Below, piece after piece: positions 11,411 to 21,710 of a stretch of 64,000 nucleotides of DNA; the stretch's first letter is position 1, and each line of letters starts with the position of its first letter. The stretch is taken from assembly GCA_958295855.1 (NCBI GenBank), contig OY282383.1:2584481-2648480 (forward strand). Direction: 5' to 3'. The notes under the pieces are model-generated. The model was not told the origin of the DNA, ran no database searches, and worked only from the letters and a program-made list of their open reading frames with translations. The DNA comes from an uncultured Poribacteria bacterium (GTDB taxonomy: Bacteria; Poribacteria; WGA-4E; WGA-3G). The translations under genes were made by a program, and so were the position numbers.

Positions 11411-11439
11411 ATTATAGCATTGAAAGAAAAAAATGTCAA
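11411..11439 (-). promoter_or_regulatory. Consensus sigma70-type promoter of the proteasome run
   Basis: On the minus strand an exact TTGACA (11434-11439) is followed after 17 bases by an exact TATAAT (11411-11416). Initiation near 11404 gives a ~155-base leader before mpa. The rest of 11265-11588 holds no gene; a weak inverted repeat (ctggag/ctccag, about 11528-11565) lies just downstream of recA's neighbourhood on the other side. Confidence 0.75.
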
Positions 11440-11588
11440 GAAAAAGTTTAGACACATCGTTGAAAACCTAAAATTTTTCTTTAAAGGAAGAACTGAGCAC
11501 CCCTGGTTTGGACAGGTGAACCTGATAACTGGAGGGACAGAGATGGACTCCGCCTCTCCAGAACAGAAGGATATCCTAACCAGCGCCC

Positions 11589-12638
11589 TTAATTTTCGTC
11601 GGCAACCTCTACGTCGTTTTCCGGAATTGCGCCGGCAGTAGATTGCGGTGCAAGGTTAAGGCTCTCCCGAATCTTCGCTTCAATTTGCGCCGTAATTTCC
11701 GGGTTATCCTCTAGGTACTGCTTAACATTGTTTCGTCCTTGGCCAATGCGTTCGCCGTTATATGCGAACCAAGAACCGCTCTTTTGGATGAAATCGTTCT
11801 CAACAGCAATATCCAACAGGTTTCCTTCTTTGGAAATGCCTTCGCCGAACGTGACATCATATTCTGCCTCTTTGAAAGGGGGCGCCACTTTATTTTTTGC
11901 CACTTTGACGCGGACTCGGCTCCCAAGAATGTCGCTGCCTTCTTTAATCTGCTGCCCCCGGCGCAGTTCCAAGCGAACAGAGGCATGGAACTTAAGGGCG
12001 AGCCCACCAGGGGTTGTATCCGGGTTGCCGAACATGACTCCAATTTTTTGCCGAATTTGGTTTGTAAAAATAACACAAGTTTGGGATTTATTGGTGACAC
12101 CCGACAGTTTGCGCAAGGCCTTGGACATTAAACGAGGCAATAACCCAACGTGTTGATCGCCCATTTCGCCCTCAATTTCGGCTTGCGGTGTCAACGCCGC
12201 CACTGAGTCAACAACAACCACGTCAACTGCACCACTGCGGATGAGGGTTTCCACAATCTCTAATGCTTGTTCACCCGCGTCGGGTTGGGCAATCAACAGA
12301 GTTTCCATGTTCACCCCGATTTTTCGGGCGTAGGTAGTATCCAACGCGTGCTCAACATCAATAAACGCTGCTGTTCCGCCCAATTTTTGTGCTTCGGCGA
12401 CAATATGGAGGGCTAAGGTGGTTTTTCCAGTGCCCTCATGGCCGTAAATTTCAACGATTCTGCCGCGGGGAACACCCCCAACACCGATTGCAAGGTCTAA
12501 GGCAAGGGAACCGGTCGGAACTGCCTCAACAGGGACTATCTCACTGTCTGTGAAACGCATGATGGCCCCTTTGCCGAATTCACGTTCTATCTGTGAAATC
12601 GCCTGGTCGATGGCTTTTTGTTTCTTCTCGTCTGACAT
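11589..12638 (-). CDS. recA: Recombinase RecA
   Basis: 349 residues, standard RecA length. ATP-dependent strand exchange and SOS coprotease in the cytoplasm. Motifs: GKGAIMRF, Walker [14 protein letters not shown], Walker [15 protein letters not shown], loop L1 [19 protein letters not shown], loop L2 [27 protein letters not shown] lies upstream of the ATG. It is the last gene of lolA-pgsA-thpR-recA; pgsA and thpR/cinA-type genes are classic recA neighbours. A perfect stem cgcgatt-agga-aatcgcg (12665-12682) lies between thpR and recA. No SOS-box could be recognised with confidence. Confidence 0.98.
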   Translation of the reverse strand: MSDEKKQKAIDQAISQIEREFGKGAIMRFTDSEIVPVEAVPTGSLALDLAIGVGGVPRGRIVEIYGHEGTGKTTLALHIVAEAQKLGGTAAFIDVEHALDTTYARKIGVNMETLLIAQPDAGEQALEIVETLIRSGAVDVVVVDSVAALTPQAEIEGEMGDQHVGLLPRLMSKALRKLSGVTNKSQTCVIFTNQIRQKIGVMFGNPDTTPGGLALKFHASVRLELRRGQQIKEGSDILGSRVRVKVAKNKVAPPFKEAEYDVTFGEGISKEGNLLDIAVENDFIQKSGSWFAYNGERIGQGRNNVKQYLEDNPEITAQIEAKIRESLNLAPQSTAGAIPENDVEVADEN

Positions 12639-12664
12639 CTTTTATGTTTCTCCTTGTGCTTCTG

Positions 12665-12682
12665 CGCGATTAGGAAATCGCG
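12665..12682. other. Perfect hairpin between thpR and recA
   Basis: A 7-bp perfect stem (cgcgatt / aatcgcg) with a 4-base loop overlaps the thpR stop codon and lies in the recA leader. There is no T-run after it on either strand, so it is not a canonical terminator. A role in recA translation or partial attenuation is possible but unproven. Confidence 0.35.
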
Positions 12683-13272
12683 TCTATTGGGAAAAATGAC
12701 ATAACGTTTAACGGACTATAGATTGCCCCCTTGGGGTGCAACTGACTCCGCATTAGGGTAATCTCATTCACTGTCAGGGTCGCGCTATCAATTGTATCAT
12801 ATTTCCGAAAAAGCGTTGTAAACGGCTTTAGATTAATCCTGCTTCTGAGTCGCGCGAGGGTGAGATGGGCGTGAAACTGCTCATTTCTAGAAAAACTTGA
12901 TGGATAGCCAAGTTGTACCAGCTGAAGATCCACCGCTTCAGCAAGTCGTGCTACGGCTGATGCTCCCCGTTTTACGCCCACCCAGACAACGCGCGGGCGA
13001 ATCAGATTAGGAAACGCGCCGATACCCCCAATCTCCATGGAAAATGGCACCTGCGTTTCAGCCACTGCCTGAACTGCTTGGCTAACCTCGCCAATCGCTT
13101 CGTGGCGAATATCACCCAAAAACTTCAGCGTCAGGTGGAAATTTCCCGGCTTTGTCCATGATGCCTTGCCCATTTTGGGTCGGAGGGCCTCCTGTATCGG
13201 AGGCAGTAGCCTTTGAATCGCTTCCGGTATCTCAACCGCTACAAAACAGCGCACAACTTTGCTTTTGATCAC
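12670..13272 (-). CDS. thpR: RNA 2',3'-cyclic phosphodiesterase (ThpR/LigT family)
   Basis: 200 residues. The 2H phosphoesterase fold hydrolyses 2',3'-cyclic phosphates on RNA (2'-5' ligase-like activity in vitro). Both diagnostic HxTL motifs are visible: FHLTLKFLGDI near residue 45 and HAHLTLARLRS near residue 132; CFVAVEIPE is the family N-terminus. The GTG start overlaps the pgsA stop by 4 bases (GTGA), which fixes the start and suggests translational coupling. Confidence 0.92.
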   Translation of the reverse strand: MIKSKVVRCFVAVEIPEAIQRLLPPIQEALRPKMGKASWTKPGNFHLTLKFLGDIRHEAIGEVSQAVQAVAETQVPFSMEIGGIGAFPNLIRPRVVWVGVKRGASAVARLAEAVDLQLVQLGYPSSFSRNEQFHAHLTLARLRSRINLKPFTTLFRKYDTIDSATLTVNEITLMRSQLHPKGAIYSPLNVMSFFPIDAIS

Positions 13273-13892
13273 ATGTCTGCTCCTGAACGCCCGCGTTCTC
13301 CTGTTTGTATAAACCCGTATAGCAGCTTGCGATTACTGATCAAGAATTCCGTTCCTGAGGCAACAGTTAACACCAACGGAAGGTACATCATAAAGTAGAT
13401 GGGACCGTGTTTTTGAATAATGAATTCGGTATTCAGTTCACTCTGAAATGCGAGGAGTATTAGGCTGATGATAATGACAACCAACTGAGAAGATGTCTTA
13501 TATTTTCCCCATTTATTCGCTGCCACTACCTGTCCACATTTTGCAATAAACACAACGCGCAGCCCTGTCACGATGGACTCGCGGCCGATGATGATTAAAA
13601 CCATCCATGCCGGGATTAAGCCGCCTTCAACCCGCTCAAAAAGCGTGAAACAGATTAACACAGCAACTACCAACAACTTATCAGCGAGCGGATCCATGAA
13701 TTTCCCGAATCCTGTTACACCCTGTTTCCGGGCAATTTTCCCATCAAAATGGTCTGTCAGGGCTGCGACTGCGAAAATGATTAACGCGGCGCGCATCCAG
13801 TTTGCCTGAAAACAGAGTATCAACGGTGGTACCAGAAACAACCGTAAAAGCGTTAGGAGATTTGCCAACCGTAAAAGGGTCCGAAAATGCAT
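13269..13892 (-). CDS. pgsA: CDP-diacylglycerol--glycerol-3-phosphate 3-phosphatidyltransferase
   Basis: 207 residues, polytopic membrane protein that makes phosphatidylglycerol phosphate. The CDP-alcohol phosphotransferase signature D-x2-DG-x2-AR-x8-G-x3-D-x3-D is complete: DHFDGKIARK, then GKFMDPLADKL. N-terminal NLLTLLRLFLVPP is typical. Four or five hydrophobic helices follow. The gene overlaps thpR at its 3' end and follows lolA by 19 bases, so it lies within one transcription unit with them. Confidence 0.93.
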   Translation of the reverse strand: MHFRTLLRLANLLTLLRLFLVPPLILCFQANWMRAALIIFAVAALTDHFDGKIARKQGVTGFGKFMDPLADKLLVVAVLICFTLFERVEGGLIPAWMVLIIIGRESIVTGLRVVFIAKCGQVVAANKWGKYKTSSQLVVIIISLILLAFQSELNTEFIIQKHGPIYFMMYLPLVLTVASGTEFLISNRKLLYGFIQTGERGRSGADM

Positions 13893-13911
13893 AATGTGTT
13901 GCCGAAAAAGA

Positions 13912-14649
13912 TTAATTCTCTTCGGAGAGATCTATTACCTCGGCATCCTTGGGCACAACAAACTTGAAAAGGTCTGGGCCTAACTTCTTATCACGTTCAA
14001 TCTGAGAAAGGGCAACAATGACACTCTGACGCGTTCCATCTTCAAATTCGGTCTTGTAGCCAAATTGGACAGGAAGCCACTCGCCTGTTTTAACCCAGAT
14101 TTCAAGAATTTCCTTGGTACTCGTACGCACCATGTGCGGTTTGGGAGTCAGTTGAATCTGGTATATCCCTTTCGGATTCGCAAACTCGTCCGGAATAAGT
14201 GCCATATCATAGTTTTTTTGCACATTCTCAAGCGAGGCACCCATCCCTGGCAACAGTTCCCTACGCTCCGAGTTGTTCCATTTCATCTTATTGACTTGGT
14301 TGAGGATCGGTGTATACGTCCAACCGTACTCCCCATCCAAAACGGTAAGTTGGACAACCTTTGAGGCATCTTTCCGATCAACATATTCTTTGCGGAGCAG
14401 ATTCGGTTTCTCAAATATAAACCGCCCGCGAGCGACGCTTTGCCTAGCCGCGAACAGCGTTGTCTCCTCAAAGTTCGCGCTGAAGTTCTCAGATTTCTCG
14501 TACGCCTTTTTGAAATTCTGAAAAATCTCATCAACGCTCTGGGCATATCCGCTATTGACAAACATCACCGAAAGGAGCATCACTTTTAACATGAAACTTC
14601 GGAAACTAACAAGCTTCACGAAAGCAGTACCCCAATAGATTTGTCTCAT
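13912..14649 (-). CDS. lolA: Outer-membrane lipoprotein carrier LolA-like protein
   Basis: 245 residues. A signal peptide with a long, basic n-region (hydrophobic core MLKVMLLSVMFV, likely cleavage after SGYA) exports it to the periplasm. The mature part shows the LolA pattern: VDEIFQNFKKAYEKSENFSANFEE, ARGRFIFEKPNLLRKEY, VVQLTVLDGEYGWTYTP. LolA proteins carry lipoproteins from inner to outer membrane. The start is fixed by GGGGAGGTGG 8 bases upstream. Presence of LolA argues for an outer membrane in this organism. Confidence 0.82.
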   Translation of the reverse strand: MRQIYWGTAFVKLVSFRSFMLKVMLLSVMFVNSGYAQSVDEIFQNFKKAYEKSENFSANFEETTLFAARQSVARGRFIFEKPNLLRKEYVDRKDASKVVQLTVLDGEYGWTYTPILNQVNKMKWNNSERRELLPGMGASLENVQKNYDMALIPDEFANPKGIYQIQLTPKPHMVRTSTKEILEIWVKTGEWLPVQFGYKTEFEDGTRQSVIVALSQIERDKKLGPDLFKFVVPKDAEVIDLSEEN

Positions 14650-14712
14650 AATGTGCCACCTCCCCTATCTGTCAAAAAGTACTCGACAGCTTGAAAAACT
14701 GACTTCCTAAAT

Positions 14713-14742
14713 AGTATAGCATATTTTATTTTCGTGTGTCAA
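14713..14742 (-). promoter_or_regulatory. Promoter upstream of lolA
   Basis: Minus strand TTGACA (14737-14742), 18-base spacer, TATACT (14713-14718). The -35 box lies inside the last codons of the upstream hypothetical gene, so lolA-pgsA-thpR-recA can be transcribed independently of it. Confidence 0.6.
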
Positions 14743-15193
14743 CGCTATTTTTTGTTTTTTCGATGTGTATCGCTTTTTTAACTTCCGCTTCTGGGGCGTA
14801 CACGCGCGACCAGTCAGTGAGTCCAACCTCCGCGGCGTTGGGCTGTTCCAAGGCACACACGACGAGACGTTCCAAAGTTTCTGCAACCGGAGGCTCCCGA
14901 AATATCGCCTGAAACCATAAGCCAAAGGTTTTGATGGCCTCCGGAGATTCCGAAAACGCCCAAAAGATAACCCTACAAAAATCAAGCCCTTCGTCCACCC
15001 ACTTCTGTGAAATCCATACCCCTTCAGGGAACCCATGAAAAAGTTGTAACAAATCCGCGATTAAGACAGGTAATTCTTGATTGAGATAGGAGATCCCGGG
15101 AAGAATATCAAATTGGATTCCATATTTGTGTGCCTGTAGGGCTGATGCTGATTGTGGCTGAACTTTTTGAGATTTTTCTGAACGCCGTAACAT
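14726..15193 (-). CDS. Hypothetical protein
   Basis: 155 residues, soluble, no signal peptide and no motif I recognise. The middle is Leu/Phe/Trp-rich and probably helical (ELPVLIADLLQLFHGF, WISQKWVDEGLDFCRVIFW). The C-terminus is charged. It has its own good promoter (15254-15282), which supports it being a real gene although its ribosome site is weak. Codon use resembles the neighbours. Function unknown; position before lolA is the only hint. Confidence 0.6.
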   Translation of the reverse strand: MLRRSEKSQKVQPQSASALQAHKYGIQFDILPGISYLNQELPVLIADLLQLFHGFPEGVWISQKWVDEGLDFCRVIFWAFSESPEAIKTFGLWFQAIFREPPVAETLERLVVCALEQPNAAEVGLTDWSRVYAPEAEVKKAIHIEKTKNSVDTRK

Positions 15194-15253
15194 ATTTAAT
15201 TTCCAACGCGAAAATTGACATATCCAATAACCAAGCGACTGACGCTTTTAAGG

Positions 15254-15282
15254 AGTATACAACGAATTTGATGTGATGTCAA
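15254..15282 (-). promoter_or_regulatory. Promoter of the hypothetical gene at 14726
   Basis: Minus strand TTGACA (15277-15282), 17-base spacer, TATACT (15254-15259), about 60 bases before the ATG at 15193. Confidence 0.6.
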
Positions 15283-15425
15283 AGTATTCCTTCGCGCGCT
15301 CCGCGCATCGACAGAAAAATATATTTTTCCAAACAACGGCACGCAGACATGCTTTAACCTCGTGCATCAACGCCTTGATTCGTGAGCACAGAGACAGCAT
15401 CCAATGCCAACTAAATAAATTCTAA

Positions 15426-15455
15426 TGGACAAACTGACTAAGCACATGGTATAGT
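15426..15455 (+). promoter_or_regulatory. Candidate metH promoter
   Basis: Plus strand TGGACA (15426-15431), 18-base spacer, TATAGT (15450-15455), about 48 bases before the metH ATG. No cobalamin or SAM riboswitch consensus was recognised in the 300-base gap 15194-15502. Confidence 0.45.
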
Positions 15456-15502
15456 ACATGTTAAAGATTTGACAATTTTCTATTTCCTTAAAAAAGGCAC
15501 TT

Positions 15503-18500
15503 ATGGAAACCGATTCTGAACGAATAAAATCTCTTAAAAATCAACTTAAGGAACATATCCTAATCCTTGATGGCGCGATGGGTTCATTACTCCAGACGTA
15601 TCGTCTCACCGAAGCAGATTTTAGAGGCGAACAGTTTGAAAACCATCCCTGCGAACTTAAAGGCTACAACGACCTGCTTTCGCTAACCCAACCGCAGATT
15701 GTGCGCGAAATCCACACGGGTTACTGTCGCGCGGGCGCGGACATCATTGAGACCAATACGTTTACAAGCACGCCTGTCTCAATGGCAGACTACCAACTAC
15801 AAGATGCCGCATATCACGTCAACTATGCTGCTGCGCGCATCGCTCGTGAGGTCGCGGATGAATGGACATCGCCCGAAAAACCTCGTTTCGTCGGAGGCAG
15901 CATGGGGCCCACGAACCGCAGCTGCTCCATTTCACCATCAGTGAACGACCCTGGCTATCGAAATATTACCTTTGCACAACTCGTTTCTGCCTACACAACG
16001 CAAGCAGAGGGCTTAATTGATGGCGGTGCAGACCTGCTTATCGTCGAAACCGTTATGGATACACTCAACTGTAAAGCCGCGCTCTTCGCAATTCAAATGC
16101 TTTCGGAAGCGCGAGGCATTGACATCCCATTGATTGTTTCCTCAGACAGAAGCGGTGGCGGCGGTCGCAATCTATCCGGGCAGACGGTGGAAGCTTTTTG
16201 GAACTCCGTTCGGCACGCAAACCTGCTCGCTGTCGGCTTAAACTGTGGTTTCGGCGCGCAACAAATCCGTCCGTATCTCGCCGACATGGCGAAAATCGCC
16301 GACATCCCCGTTATCTGTTATCCGAACGCCGGACTTCCTAATGAACTCGGGCACTATACGCAAACCCCCACCGAAATGGGAGAATGGATGCAGGAGTTCG
16401 CCGAAAAGGGCTTTCTCAATATCGTCGGGGGCTGTTGTGGCACGAGGCCTGAACACATCGAAACAATTGCCAAAGTCGCCGCGGCGTATCCACCCCGACG
16501 CCCCTCACCACAAACACAGGCATGCCGTTTGAGCGGATTAGAGGCTTTCAATATCACCCCCGATTCCCTTTTTGTTAACGTTGGAGAACGGACAAACGTA
16601 ACAGGATCCCGACGATTTGCAACGCTGATTAAAAAAGGCAACTACGAAACGGCGTTAGAAGTTGCTCGAGCTCAGGTGGAAAACGGTGCCCAACTCATCG
16701 ACATTAATATGGACGCGGGAATGTTAGATGCCGAAACCGCGATGGTGAAGTTCCTCAATCTCATCGCGGCGGAACCGGATATTAGCCGCGTGCCTATCAT
16801 GCTTGATTCAAGCCGCTGGGAGGTGATAGAGGCTGGCTTGGCGTGCATCCAAGGGAAGGGGGTTGTCAACTCAATCAGTTTGAAAGAGGGAGAAGCCGAT
16901 TTTTTAGCGAAGGCGCAGCAAATACGCCGCTATGGTGCCGCCGTTATTGTCATGGCATTTGACGAAGAAGGGCAAGCCGAAACTTACGAACGGAAAGTGG
17001 CAATCTGTCGCAGGGCCTACCAACTCTTGACAGAAAAGGCCGGTTTTCTACCGGAGGACATCATCTTCGATGCGAATATCTTCGCGGTTGCCACTGGCAT
17101 TGAAGAACACAACGAGTACGCAAAAGCGTTTATTGACGCGTGCCGCGAGATTAAAGCCACCTGCCCCCATGCCTTGGTGAGCGGTGGTGTGAGCAACATC
17201 TCCTTTGCGTTCCGAGGCAACGACACGGTGCGCGAAGCGATGCACGCTGCGTTTCTCTACCACGCCATCCGTGCCGGCATGGATATGGGCATCGTCAATG
17301 CAGGGCAACTCGCTGTCTATGACGAACTGCCCAAAACACTCCTGGAAGCAGTGGAGGATGTCCTGTTTAACCGTCGAGCCGATGCAACAGACCGGCTCGT
17401 TAATCTCGCTAAAGCACTGAAGGGAAACCAAGCGAACAAGCGGCGTGGGGGGGATAGGCAGGAATGGCGGAAACTGCCCGTTGAAAAACGACTCCGACAC
17501 GCCCTTGTAGAAGGAATTATTGAATTTATTGAATCCGATACGGAAGAAGCGCGGCGAAACTACGAACGCCCCATCCACGTCATTGAGGGACCTTTGATGG
17601 ACGGCATGAATCGTGTCGGCGAGCTGTTCGGTGCAGGGAAAATGTTTCTCCCACAAGTCGTTAAAAGCGCGCGTGTGATGAAAAAGGCCGTTGCACATCT
17701 GATTCCGTATATCGAAAAGGAACAAGAAGCCGGGGCAATTCGCTCCAGGGGAAAAATTGTCATGGCGACTGTGAAGGGCGATGTACATGACATCGGCAAG
17801 AATATCGTCGGTGTGGTGTTGGGCTGCAACAATTACGAGGTTATCGATCTCGGCGTGATGGTGCCTGCCGACCAGATTTTGGAAACCGCACGGAAACTGA
17901 ACGCCGATATTATTGGATTAAGTGGGCTTATCACCCCGTCGTTAGACGAGATGGTGAACGTTGCAAAGGAGATGGAACGTGAAGGCTTCCGCATTCCGCT
18001 GCTTATCGGTGGCGCGACCACCTCAAAGGTGCATACCGCAGTTCAGATTGAGCCTACCTATGGCGGTGCAACCATTCATGTCAAGGATGCTTCCCGAAGC
18101 GTTGGGGTTGTGAGCAATCTGCTGAACCCTGAAAAACAGCGTCAGTTTGCCGATGAAACGCGTACCGAATACGCAGCAATCCGGGAACGCCGGGCTAAAA
18201 ACAGGAAACAGGCGAACCTACTTCCGTTATCCGTGGCACGGGAACGGAAGTTCACGCCAGATTGGCGGAATTATCAACCCCCTATGCCACGCACGACAGG
18301 CATCACTGTCTTTGAAGACTATCCGTTGGAGCAGCTGATTAACTATATTGACTGGAGTCCATTCTTCACGACATGGGGACTTCGCGGTAAGTACCCGAAT
18401 ATACTGGAAAATCCAGAAGTCGGCGAGGAAGCGTATAAACTTCTTAAAGATGCCGAAACGCTCCTCCATACTATCGTAGAAAAGAGAAGGCTTCAGGCAC

Positions 18501-19189
18501 GTGCTGTCGTTGGCCTTTTCCCTGCCAACGGTGCCGGTGAAGGTACCGCAATTTACGCAGATGAATCCCGGACAGAGACGGTAGCCACGCTGCACCACCT
18601 ACGTCAACAGACAGAACAACCCTTCACGCGACCGAATCTCAGTCTCGGCGATTTCATTGCCCCGAAGGCAACATCGCTGCCGGACTATATCGGAGCATTC
18701 GCTGTAACAACAGGTATCGGTGTCTCCGAACTCTGTGCCGAGTTTGAACAGAAGCAGGACGATTACAACAGCATTATGGCGAAGGCTCTGGCAGACCGGC
18801 TGGCAGAGGCTTTCGCGGAACGGATGCATCAGTTCGTCCGCACAACGCTTTGGGGTTATGCACCAGATGAAACGTTGGATAACGATGCATTGATTGCGGA
18901 AAAATACAGCGGAATTCGGCCTGCACCGGGGTACCCAGCTTGTCCCGACCATACCCAAAAGCGGGTGTTATTTGCGTTGCTGAACGTTGAGGAAAACACG
19001 GGTATCTGTTTAACTGAGAGTCTGGCGATGTCCCCAGCCGCATCTGTGAGTGGGTGGTATTATTCGCATCCGGATGCGCGGTATTTCAGCATTGGCAGAA
19101 TCGGGGAAGATCAGGTTGAGGATTATGCGGAACGAACTGGCATGGAGATTGAAACCGCTACCCGTTGGCTCAAGCCTTTGCTGCCCTGA
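15503..19189 (+). CDS. metH: Cobalamin-dependent methionine synthase
   Basis: 1228 residues, full-length MetH. It transfers a methyl group from methyl-tetrahydrofolate to homocysteine via cobalamin. Modules in order: homocysteine-binding barrel (residues ~10-330, [11 protein letters not shown], zinc ligands in LNCGFG and [11 protein letters not shown]), pterin-binding barrel (~350-620, [24 protein letters not shown]), cap (~650-745), B12-binding domain with cobalt-ligating His in [11 protein letters not shown] (~758) and a C-terminal reactivation domain (~900-1228) with the SAM-binding [12 protein letters not shown] (~1138). All four modules are present, so the enzyme should be self-sufficient given flavodoxin-type reduction. 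Confidence 0.97.
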   Translation: METDSERIKSLKNQLKEHILILDGAMGSLLQTYRLTEADFRGEQFENHPCELKGYNDLLSLTQPQIVREIHTGYCRAGADIIETNTFTSTPVSMADYQLQDAAYHVNYAAARIAREVADEWTSPEKPRFVGGSMGPTNRSCSISPSVNDPGYRNITFAQLVSAYTTQAEGLIDGGADLLIVETVMDTLNCKAALFAIQMLSEARGIDIPLIVSSDRSGGGGRNLSGQTVEAFWNSVRHANLLAVGLNCGFGAQQIRPYLADMAKIADIPVICYPNAGLPNELGHYTQTPTEMGEWMQEFAEKGFLNIVGGCCGTRPEHIETIAKVAAAYPPRRPSPQTQACRLSGLEAFNITPDSLFVNVGERTNVTGSRRFATLIKKGNYETALEVARAQVENGAQLIDINMDAGMLDAETAMVKFLNLIAAEPDISRVPIMLDSSRWEVIEAGLACIQGKGVVNSISLKEGEADFLAKAQQIRRYGAAVIVMAFDEEGQAETYERKVAICRRAYQLLTEKAGFLPEDIIFDANIFAVATGIEEHNEYAKAFIDACREIKATCPHALVSGGVSNISFAFRGNDTVREAMHAAFLYHAIRAGMDMGIVNAGQLAVYDELPKTLLEAVEDVLFNRRADATDRLVNLAKALKGNQANKRRGGDRQEWRKLPVEKRLRHALVEGIIEFIESDTEEARRNYERPIHVIEGPLMDGMNRVGELFGAGKMFLPQVVKSARVMKKAVAHLIPYIEKEQEAGAIRSRGKIVMATVKGDVHDIGKNIVGVVLGCNNYEVIDLGVMVPADQILETARKLNADIIGLSGLITPSLDEMVNVAKEMEREGFRIPLLIGGATTSKVHTAVQIEPTYGGATIHVKDASRSVGVVSNLLNPEKQRQFADETRTEYAAIRERRAKNRKQANLLPLSVARERKFTPDWRNYQPPMPRTTGITVFEDYPLEQLINYIDWSPFFTTWGLRGKYPNILENPEVGEEAYKLLKDAETLLHTIVEKRRLQARAVVGLFPANGAGEGTAIYADESRTETVATLHHLRQQTEQPFTRPNLSLGDFIAPKATSLPDYIGAFAVTTGIGVSELCAEFEQKQDDYNSIMAKALADRLAEAFAERMHQFVRTTLWGYAPDETLDNDALIAEKYSGIRPAPGYPACPDHTQKRVLFALLNVEENTGICLTESLAMSPAASVSGWYYSHPDARYFSIGRIGEDQVEDYAERTGMEIETATRWLKPLLP

Positions 19190-19357
19190 ATTTCGTTTGA
19201 TATTCAGAAAATTTTCTTATCGAGCGGAGACTTAGAAGGCTATCTGACTGCACAGGCGCTGCAGCAAATTGAACGTATTAAGCGCGCTTGCCCGACTGTT
19301 GCCCCGAAACGCCCCGTAGCAGTTGCCGTTTTCAAATAATTCGCTAAAGGAAAAAAC

Positions 19358-20248
19358 ATGCAAACATCTCACAAATATCTGGATCCGGTCGCGCTTTCTC
19401 GTCTCGGGAGCCTGGAGCTCGTCGCCCGCCTCGTGGTTGAAGGGTTCGTTACCGGGTTGCACAAAAGCCCGTATCAGGGGTTCAGCGTTGAATTCGCGGA
19501 ACACCGACAATATATGCCCGGTGATGAAATCCGCCATATTGATTGGAAAGTTTACGGAAAATCCGACCGGTACTACGTCAAAAAGTTTGAAGAGGAGACG
19601 AACCTGCGGGCGTATATCCTCCTCGATACAAGCGCGTCAATGAACTACAAACACGCCGAGGAAGCACTGACTAAGTTTGAATACGGCTGTTATCTCGCTG
19701 CCTCCCTCACCTACCTCATGCTGAAACAACGGGATTCTGTTGGCTTGGCGCTTTTCGATACAGACATTACCCAATACATTCCGCCGAGGGGTGCCGCAAC
19801 GCATCTGCGCGCCATTATGTCCGCTTTAGAGAATGCAACGCCCGGCAAGGAGACCGGGCTGAGCAGCCTCTTCCACGAACTCGCCAAGCGGATTGTGAGA
19901 CGGGGGCTGGTTATCGTTATCTCGGACCTGCTTGATGAACCCGCGCATGTCATCTCCGCCCTCAAACATCTCCGCCATCAAAAACACGAGGTGATCGTTT
20001 TCCACCTGTTGGACCCTGCTGAGCTGACCTTTCCTTATGAAGGCGCTGTCGTTTTTCGGGATATGGAAACCGGGCAGACACTGTCAACACAAGCCGACAC
20101 CCTGAAAGCAGCATATCTTGAGAAACTAAACGAGTTTATCCAGAGTTACCGCCGTGGATGTGGCGCGAGCCTAATTGATTATGTGCAGATGGATACTGCT
20201 ACACCGTTTGATTACGCGTTGTCTGCGTATCTGTCTCGGCGAAAGTAG
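19358..20248 (+). CDS. DUF58 / von Willebrand-A-like protein
   Basis: 296 residues, cytoplasmic. DUF58 region: FVTGLHKSPYQGFSVEFAEHRQY, PGDEIRHIDWKVYGKSD. It is followed by a vWA-like part with a MIDAS-type DTSASM at residue ~90. In other bacteria such genes sit with a MoxR ATPase and membrane vWA proteins as a chaperone-like module; none of these partners is seen here, so this copy looks solitary, placed between metH and an oxidoreductase. The start follows AAAGGA 8 bases upstream. Confidence 0.85.
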   Translation: MQTSHKYLDPVALSRLGSLELVARLVVEGFVTGLHKSPYQGFSVEFAEHRQYMPGDEIRHIDWKVYGKSDRYYVKKFEEETNLRAYILLDTSASMNYKHAEEALTKFEYGCYLAASLTYLMLKQRDSVGLALFDTDITQYIPPRGAATHLRAIMSALENATPGKETGLSSLFHELAKRIVRRGLVIVISDLLDEPAHVISALKHLRHQKHEVIVFHLLDPAELTFPYEGAVVFRDMETGQTLSTQADTLKAAYLEKLNEFIQSYRRGCGASLIDYVQMDTATPFDYALSAYLSRRK

Positions 20249-20270
20249 CAGGCCGCGCGGACACCTCACC

Positions 20271-20299
20271 TTGACTCACTAAGGAAATTGTGATATAGT
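20271..20299 (+). promoter_or_regulatory. Promoter of the oxidoreductase at 20365
   Basis: Plus strand TTGACT (20271-20276), 17-base spacer, TATAGT (20294-20299), about 65 bases before the ATG. Confidence 0.6.
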
Positions 20300-20364
20300 G
20301 AAGGTGGCTGGAATCTTAGGTAACAAGCGGATACGAAAAACTGCTCCTATAACGGAGAAAACCT

Positions 20365-21501
20365 ATGAAAACGTATCGAATTGCAATTTTGGGATGTAGA
20401 GGACGTGGGACAGCGGCAGCACGAGCATATCACGCACACCCGCGCACAGAGATTGTCGGCCTCTGCGACCTGGTTGAAGAACGCCGCGATACATTAGGCG
20501 ACGAAGTCAACGTCACCGCGCGGTTCGCCGATTTAGATGCGATGATTCGGCAGACGCAGCCCGACATCGTCGCGATTCCTACCGGCACGGAGTTCCATTA
20601 CGATTTGTGTATGCGCGTGCTGGAGCACAGTGTCCACATTGAGGTCGAAAAACCGATGTGTGTGGATCTGGTGCAAGCGGATGCCATCATCGCTAAAGCG
20701 GAAGCGAAAGGCGTGCAGGTTGCGGTGCATCATCAAGGTAGGGTTGGCGCATCGATGCAGACAATTGCGCGCGCCTTTAATGCTGGAAAAATCGGCGAGC
20801 TGCGATATATGTACGGCAGCGGGAAGGGCTACTACGGCGGCTACGGCTTAATGAACATCGGCACGCACATGCTTAACAACATGCTGCACTTCGGGAAACG
20901 CTGCCAAAACGTTGTCGCGCAACTTACAACGGGTGAACAGCCCATCACGCCAAAAGATGTCGTTCCGTCGCCGAGTGGTATGGGCACTATTGCAGGCGAA
21001 TATATCACCGCAACGCTGCAGTACGAAGGCAATGTCACCGGTACGCTGCTCCAACACCGTTTTGACAAAATGGACACTAACGCGTATTCAATGGAGCTTT
21101 ATGGGAGCGAGGGTAGGCTATTCTGGAAAAGCGGTGGCGCGTGGTGGTTGCCGACACCGCACTATGTCCCCGATGGCACGCACGACCGGTGGGAAGCCTT
21201 GGAGCTTATCTACCCTGAACATTATGATGGGAGAGGTAGTGCCTCGGAAGCCGATTATTGGTTTGTCGAGGAATATGTCAACGCCTTGGATGAAGGCAGA
21301 GCCCATGAGTGCAGCGGCACAGAAGCACGGCACATCATTGAGATGATGATGGGCATCTTTGAGTCCGCGGCTTACGGCACAGGCGTGAATCTTCCGCAAG
21401 CCGATCGGCGGCACCCTTTGCTGCGGTGGCGAGAAGAGGCAAGATTAGAAACACCAGCAGACATGCCGCGCGCATATTGGGAGTGGCTGACGTTGGAATA
21501 G
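20365..21501 (+). CDS. Gfo/Idh/MocA-family oxidoreductase
   Basis: 378 residues. N-terminal Rossmann fold (RIAILGCRGRGTAAARAY), then the family EKP motif (HIEVEKPMCV, residue ~95), then the alpha/beta C-terminal domain. Members oxidise or reduce sugars and their derivatives with NAD(P). Substrate cannot be told from sequence. No signal peptide; GGAG precedes the ATG. It stands alone on its own promoter, and two further family members occur in the window (24281 and 53428). Confidence 0.9.
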   Translation: MKTYRIAILGCRGRGTAAARAYHAHPRTEIVGLCDLVEERRDTLGDEVNVTARFADLDAMIRQTQPDIVAIPTGTEFHYDLCMRVLEHSVHIEVEKPMCVDLVQADAIIAKAEAKGVQVAVHHQGRVGASMQTIARAFNAGKIGELRYMYGSGKGYYGGYGLMNIGTHMLNNMLHFGKRCQNVVAQLTTGEQPITPKDVVPSPSGMGTIAGEYITATLQYEGNVTGTLLQHRFDKMDTNAYSMELYGSEGRLFWKSGGAWWLPTPHYVPDGTHDRWEALELIYPEHYDGRGSASEADYWFVEEYVNALDEGRAHECSGTEARHIIEMMMGIFESAAYGTGVNLPQADRRHPLLRWREEARLETPADMPRAYWEWLTLE

Positions 21502-21604
21502 AGGCGTATTGGACAGTAAGTTCTACAGTATGGGTGCGGTGCCGGTGTAAGGATTTAGAGGAAAACAACAGATAAATCGCCCATTTCATTGGAATTACGT
21601 AGAT

Positions 21605-21710
21605 TCAAGAAGATAGGGGGATTTCGTTTTCGGTTTTCTGTCCTTCTGCGGAATAAGTCGGGATTCGGCGAGCCCGCCTACGGGAGAACTAAATACCCCT
21701 ATCAAGAAGA
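21605..21710. mobile_element. MITE-like element with flanking 9-bp direct repeats
   Basis: Inverted ends gatagggg (21612-21619) and cccctatc (21696-21703), with weaker pairing extending inward (atttNgtt), enclose about 90 bases. The direct repeat tcaagaaga flanks it on both sides (21605-21613 and 21702-21710), as expected of a target-site duplication. It has no coding capacity. Related sequences occur at 40577-40650 and perhaps 52314-52348 and 61492-61563. Confidence 0.5.

Noticed and set aside
12665..12682. Hairpin as a rho-independent terminator before recA
   Set aside because: No T-run follows on either strand.
15194..15502. Cobalamin or SAM riboswitch before metH
   Set aside because: No GCCACTG-type B12 box or SAM-I core could be recognised; only a sigma70-like promoter is supported.
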